This document shows positions 5,346 to 6,814 of a DNA stretch of 6,814 nucleotides, one piece after another (position 1 is the stretch's first letter; every line of letters begins with the position of its first letter). The position numbers and the translations under genes are program-made. The stretch comes from an uncultured Lachnospiraceae bacterium (GTDB lineage: Bacteria; Bacillota; Clostridia; Lachnospirales; Lachnospiraceae), in NCBI GenBank assembly GCA_910579425.1, contig CAJTVL010000138.1:1-6814 (forward strand). The letters are read 5' to 3'. A model generated the notes under the pieces. The model worked only from the letters and a program-made list of their open reading frames with translations, did not search any database and was not told the origin of the DNA.

Positions 5346-6413
5346 ATGGAAAAGAAGAAATTTTCTAAATTATGTACGGCATTCTGCCTTACACTGGGAC
5401 TGACGCTGGCTCCCGCCAGTTCTTTTCAGGTTCAGGCAGCAGAAGTCATCGCAACAGTTGAGGGAACGGTTATGTCAGGAACTACCTCAGAGCTCCTTAA
5501 GCTTTCCACCAAAGAAGGGGATATGGAAATCAAGCTGGACAGCGGAACCGATGCAAGCGGCTGTAAGGTGCTGCTTCCGGACAAAAAAATTTTCGTCTCC
5601 GTGTCCCACGGCAATGACGGATACCTTCACGCAGTGAAAATCACCGCCACATCATCGACCAACACAGTCACTCTCGATTCGTCCACCTCCACTGTGACCG
5701 GAAAGATAACCGACAAGAGCAAGGACGACATTTTATATGTGGATACGGCCCAGGGAGAAATGCAGATCAAACTGGATCCCACCACCAATTTAAGCGGCTG
5801 CTCTGTCCTTGTGGAGAACAAAACCTATCAAATCGCCTGCACAAGGGGCTCCGATGCCTACATGCACGCGGTAAGCATCAGCGATGGGACAAACTCTTCC
5901 TCCTCTCAGGCCTCCGCCTCTTCCTGGCTTACGCCGGCCCCCGCTTCTGCTGTGAATGCTTCCGCCTCCACGGTAACGGGGACTGTATCTGACGATACAA
6001 AGGAAAACCTGCTTTACCTGGATACCGACGGAGGGCAGATGCAGATCGTGATCGACAGTAATACCGATTCCAGAGGGGGCATGGTTCTTACCCCCGACCG
6101 CAAGTTGACCGTGACAGTCTATCGCGGCTCCGATGCCTATATGCATGCGGCCACCATTACCGGATACAGGGACAGCACCGATTCTGTCAACGTGGACACC
6201 TCTTCCACCTCCACGGTAACGGGGACTGTAGGAAGCAAATCCACAGAGAACATACTATACCTGGATACCCCTCAGGGACAGATGGAGTTAAAGCTTGACT
6301 GTGTCAGAAGTGCCAGCGGCTTTAAGGTTTTAATCAGCGGCAGAAAGCTCTCCGTCACCTGCGCCCGGGGCTCTGATGCTTACATGCATGCAATTGATAT
6401 TACCGGTGTCTGA
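5346..6413 (+). CDS. Exported four-repeat protein of unknown function
   Basis: This 355-residue protein starts with a classical signal peptide: MEKKKFSK, a hydrophobic core (about 10-24) and a likely signal peptidase I site after QVQA (31). The rest is four copies of a unit of about 65 residues (36-101, 115-179, 208-273, 289-354). Consensus features are an opening TVTGTV, a central ILYLDT followed by GQMQIKLD, and a closing RGSDAYMHAV then ITG. The alternating hydrophobic pattern predicts beta-strands, perhaps small beta-barrels. Ser/Thr/Ala-rich linkers join the copies, the longest at 180-207. Repeats 2 and 4 each have two cysteines, repeat 1 has one and repeat 3 none. No transmembrane anchor, LPXTG, SLH or lipobox is visible, so it is probably released or loosely wall-bound. 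I do not recognise the family; resemblance to DUF5666-like beta domains is a guess. Confidence 0.9.
   Translation: MEKKKFSKLCTAFCLTLGLTLAPASSFQVQAAEVIATVEGTVMSGTTSELLKLSTKEGDMEIKLDSGTDASGCKVLLPDKKIFVSVSHGNDGYLHAVKITATSSTNTVTLDSSTSTVTGKITDKSKDDILYVDTAQGEMQIKLDPTTNLSGCSVLVENKTYQIACTRGSDAYMHAVSISDGTNSSSSQASASSWLTPAPASAVNASASTVTGTVSDDTKENLLYLDTDGGQMQIVIDSNTDSRGGMVLTPDRKLTVTVYRGSDAYMHAATITGYRDSTDSVNVDTSSTSTVTGTVGSKSTENILYLDTPQGQMELKLDCVRSASGFKVLISGRKLSVTCARGSDAYMHAIDITGV
5451..6407 (+). repeat. Four tandem coding repeats (R1-R4)
   Basis: The units are R1 5451-5648, R2 5688-5882, R3 5967-6164 and R4 6210-6407, spaced 79, 93 and 81 codons apart. R1 is the most divergent: it has HGNDGYLHAV where the other three have RGSDAYMHA. 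R3 and R4 are the closest at the DNA level near their starts. This suggests growth by duplication from an R1-like ancestor, with the newest copies at the 3' end. Confidence 0.9.
5965..6230 (+). repeat. Exact 23-bp direct repeat at the starts of R3 and R4
   Basis: Positions 5965-5987 and 6208-6230 are identical over 23 bases (both contain CCACGGTAACGGGGACTGTA). They are offset by 243 bp, exactly 81 codons. Recombination between them would remove or add one repeat unit in frame. The identity exceeds that of the surrounding repeat DNA. Confidence 0.85.
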
Positions 6414-6418
6414 TATTT

Positions 6419-6622
6419 GATGCTCTCTGGCAGGAGCGGCTTCATACAACGCTGTATTTGGCTGCAAAGGGAATGCAGTTAGATGATATTCTCTATGAAG
6501 AAGTATTCAATTGCCTTTCAAAAGAAAAACAGTCGGCAATTATCGGGAGAAAATCCGATTTTGCACAAAAGGCGGAGATAAACCTAAAATATAGTTTTAG
6601 AAAAGAAAACACCCTAAATTAG
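6419..6622 (+). pseudogene. 3' remnant of an unidentified gene
   Basis: A different frame from the exported protein is open from 6398 to a TAG at 6620-6622. Translated from 6419 it reads as a natural protein tail: DALWQERLHTTLYLAAKGMQ, then an LDDILYEEVF segment, ending in NLKYSFRKENTLN. No start codon with a usable ribosome binding site is present; the only ATG (6473) has AGGGA directly against it and would give just 49 residues. I read this as the C-terminal end of a gene whose 5' part has been lost, joined almost directly to the stop codon of the exported-protein gene. The family is not recognised, and a translated small protein of 49 residues is the alternative. Confidence 0.45.
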
Positions 6623-6639
6623 AGGACAAGGATGATTGG

Positions 6640-6666
6640 AAAGGCTCTGTATCATGCAGGGCTTTT
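6640..6666 (+). terminator. Intrinsic terminator
   Basis: AAAGGCTCTG (6640-6649) pairs with CAGGGCTTTT (6657-6666) over ten positions, two of them G-U, with a 7-nt loop. The right arm runs into TTTTCTTATTTG. It would end transcription of the exported-protein gene and the remnant that follows it. Confidence 0.75.
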
Positions 6667-6698
6667 CTTATTTGATAAAAAGACAGAATGAATGAGTG

Positions 6699-6733
6699 GG
6701 ATTTTGCCGTAACCGGCATTCGTGGTAAAATCC
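6699..6733. other. Large imperfect hairpin of unknown role
   Basis: GGATTTTGCC (6699-6708) pairs with GGTAAAATCC (6724-6733) over ten positions with one G-T pair. The 15-nt loop contains CCGGC, which offers an alternative inner GCCG/CGGC stem (6706-6709 with 6714-6717). GTGGGA (6696-6701) can instead pair with TCCCAC (6748-6753). The tail is only weakly T-rich. It could be a dispersed palindromic repeat, the hairpin end of a transposable element, or a second terminator. Confidence 0.45.
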
Positions 6734-6770
6734 AAAAGTTTTGATTTTCCCACAATGCGATTTTAGGTAC

Positions 6771-6799
6771 TTGTCATTGCCCAAATCTCCACATATAAT
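6771..6799 (+). promoter_or_regulatory. Near-consensus sigma-A promoter reading out of the window
   Basis: TTGTCA (6771-6776, 5/6 match) and TATAAT (6794-6799, 6/6) are separated by exactly 17 bp. It is the best promoter in the window. Transcription would start near 6806 and serve a gene lying beyond the right edge, which cannot be seen. Confidence 0.75.
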
Positions 6800-6809
6800 T
6801 GTAATGTGG
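6789..6809. promoter_or_regulatory. Inverted repeat over the edge promoter, candidate operator
   Basis: CCACAT (6789-6794) and ATGTGG (6804-6809) are perfect inverted repeats separated by 9 bp. The 21-bp site spans the -10 box and the expected start point, so a bound protein would block the promoter. The cognate regulator is not in view; it may be encoded just beyond the window. Confidence 0.45.
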
Positions 6810-6814
6810 CTGTA

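Noticed and set aside
5790..6146. 118-residue minus-strand frame inside the exported-protein gene
   Set aside because: Gly/His/Arg-rich composition arises from the complement of repeated coding sequence; no start signal is present.
6601..6720. Short minus-strand frame of about 40 codons starting in the 6699-6733 hairpin
   Set aside because: It lies across the terminator, has no ribosome binding site and shows no protein-like features.

Overview
The window looks like chromosomal DNA from a motile, low-to-moderate GC Firmicute. The best guess is a gut-type clostridium of the Lachnospiraceae. This rests on strong GGAGG-type ribosome binding sites, sigma-A-like promoters, A/T-flanked hairpin terminators, clostridial-looking protein sequences and a methyl-accepting chemotaxis protein. 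The taxon is an inference; no rRNA or other marker gene is present.

Left part (1-3000): a terminator-like hairpin (113-148) and a CG-centred palindrome (187-202) precede an AraC-family regulator (274-1188, +). A cytoplasmic GH13 alpha-glucosidase (1326-2996, +) follows. It has its own TATAAT box and strong RBS. Two near-identical direct repeats, 22 bp apart, overlap the 3' end of the regulator gene and sit just upstream of the expected -35 position. That is the arrangement expected of AraC-type activator sites, so a local circuit in which the regulator senses a sugar and switches on the glucosidase is the simplest reading. No transporter is in view.

Middle (3000-5300): a bidirectional terminator (3049-3083) separates the glucosidase from a convergent chemoreceptor gene. 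The chemoreceptor is best started at 4786 (3101-4786, -). Upstream of it, in the same direction, is a 98-residue protein (4884-5180, -) that resembles an internally deleted aminoglycoside-phosphotransferase-like protein. It diverges from the next gene across a short intergenic region carrying three TGACC half-sites.

Right part (5300-6814): an exported protein of 355 residues (5346-6413, +) made of a signal peptide and four copies of an unrecognised 65-residue beta-type repeat. After it come the 3' remnant of another reading frame (to 6622), a terminator (6640-6666), a large imperfect hairpin (6699-6733) and a near-consensus sigma-A promoter (6771-6799). This promoter overlaps an inverted repeat and points out of the window.

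The least explained items are the four-repeat exported protein, the putative AraC sites, the 98-residue protein and the regulatory DNA at the right edge. I see no CRISPR array, tRNA, rRNA or intact mobile element.
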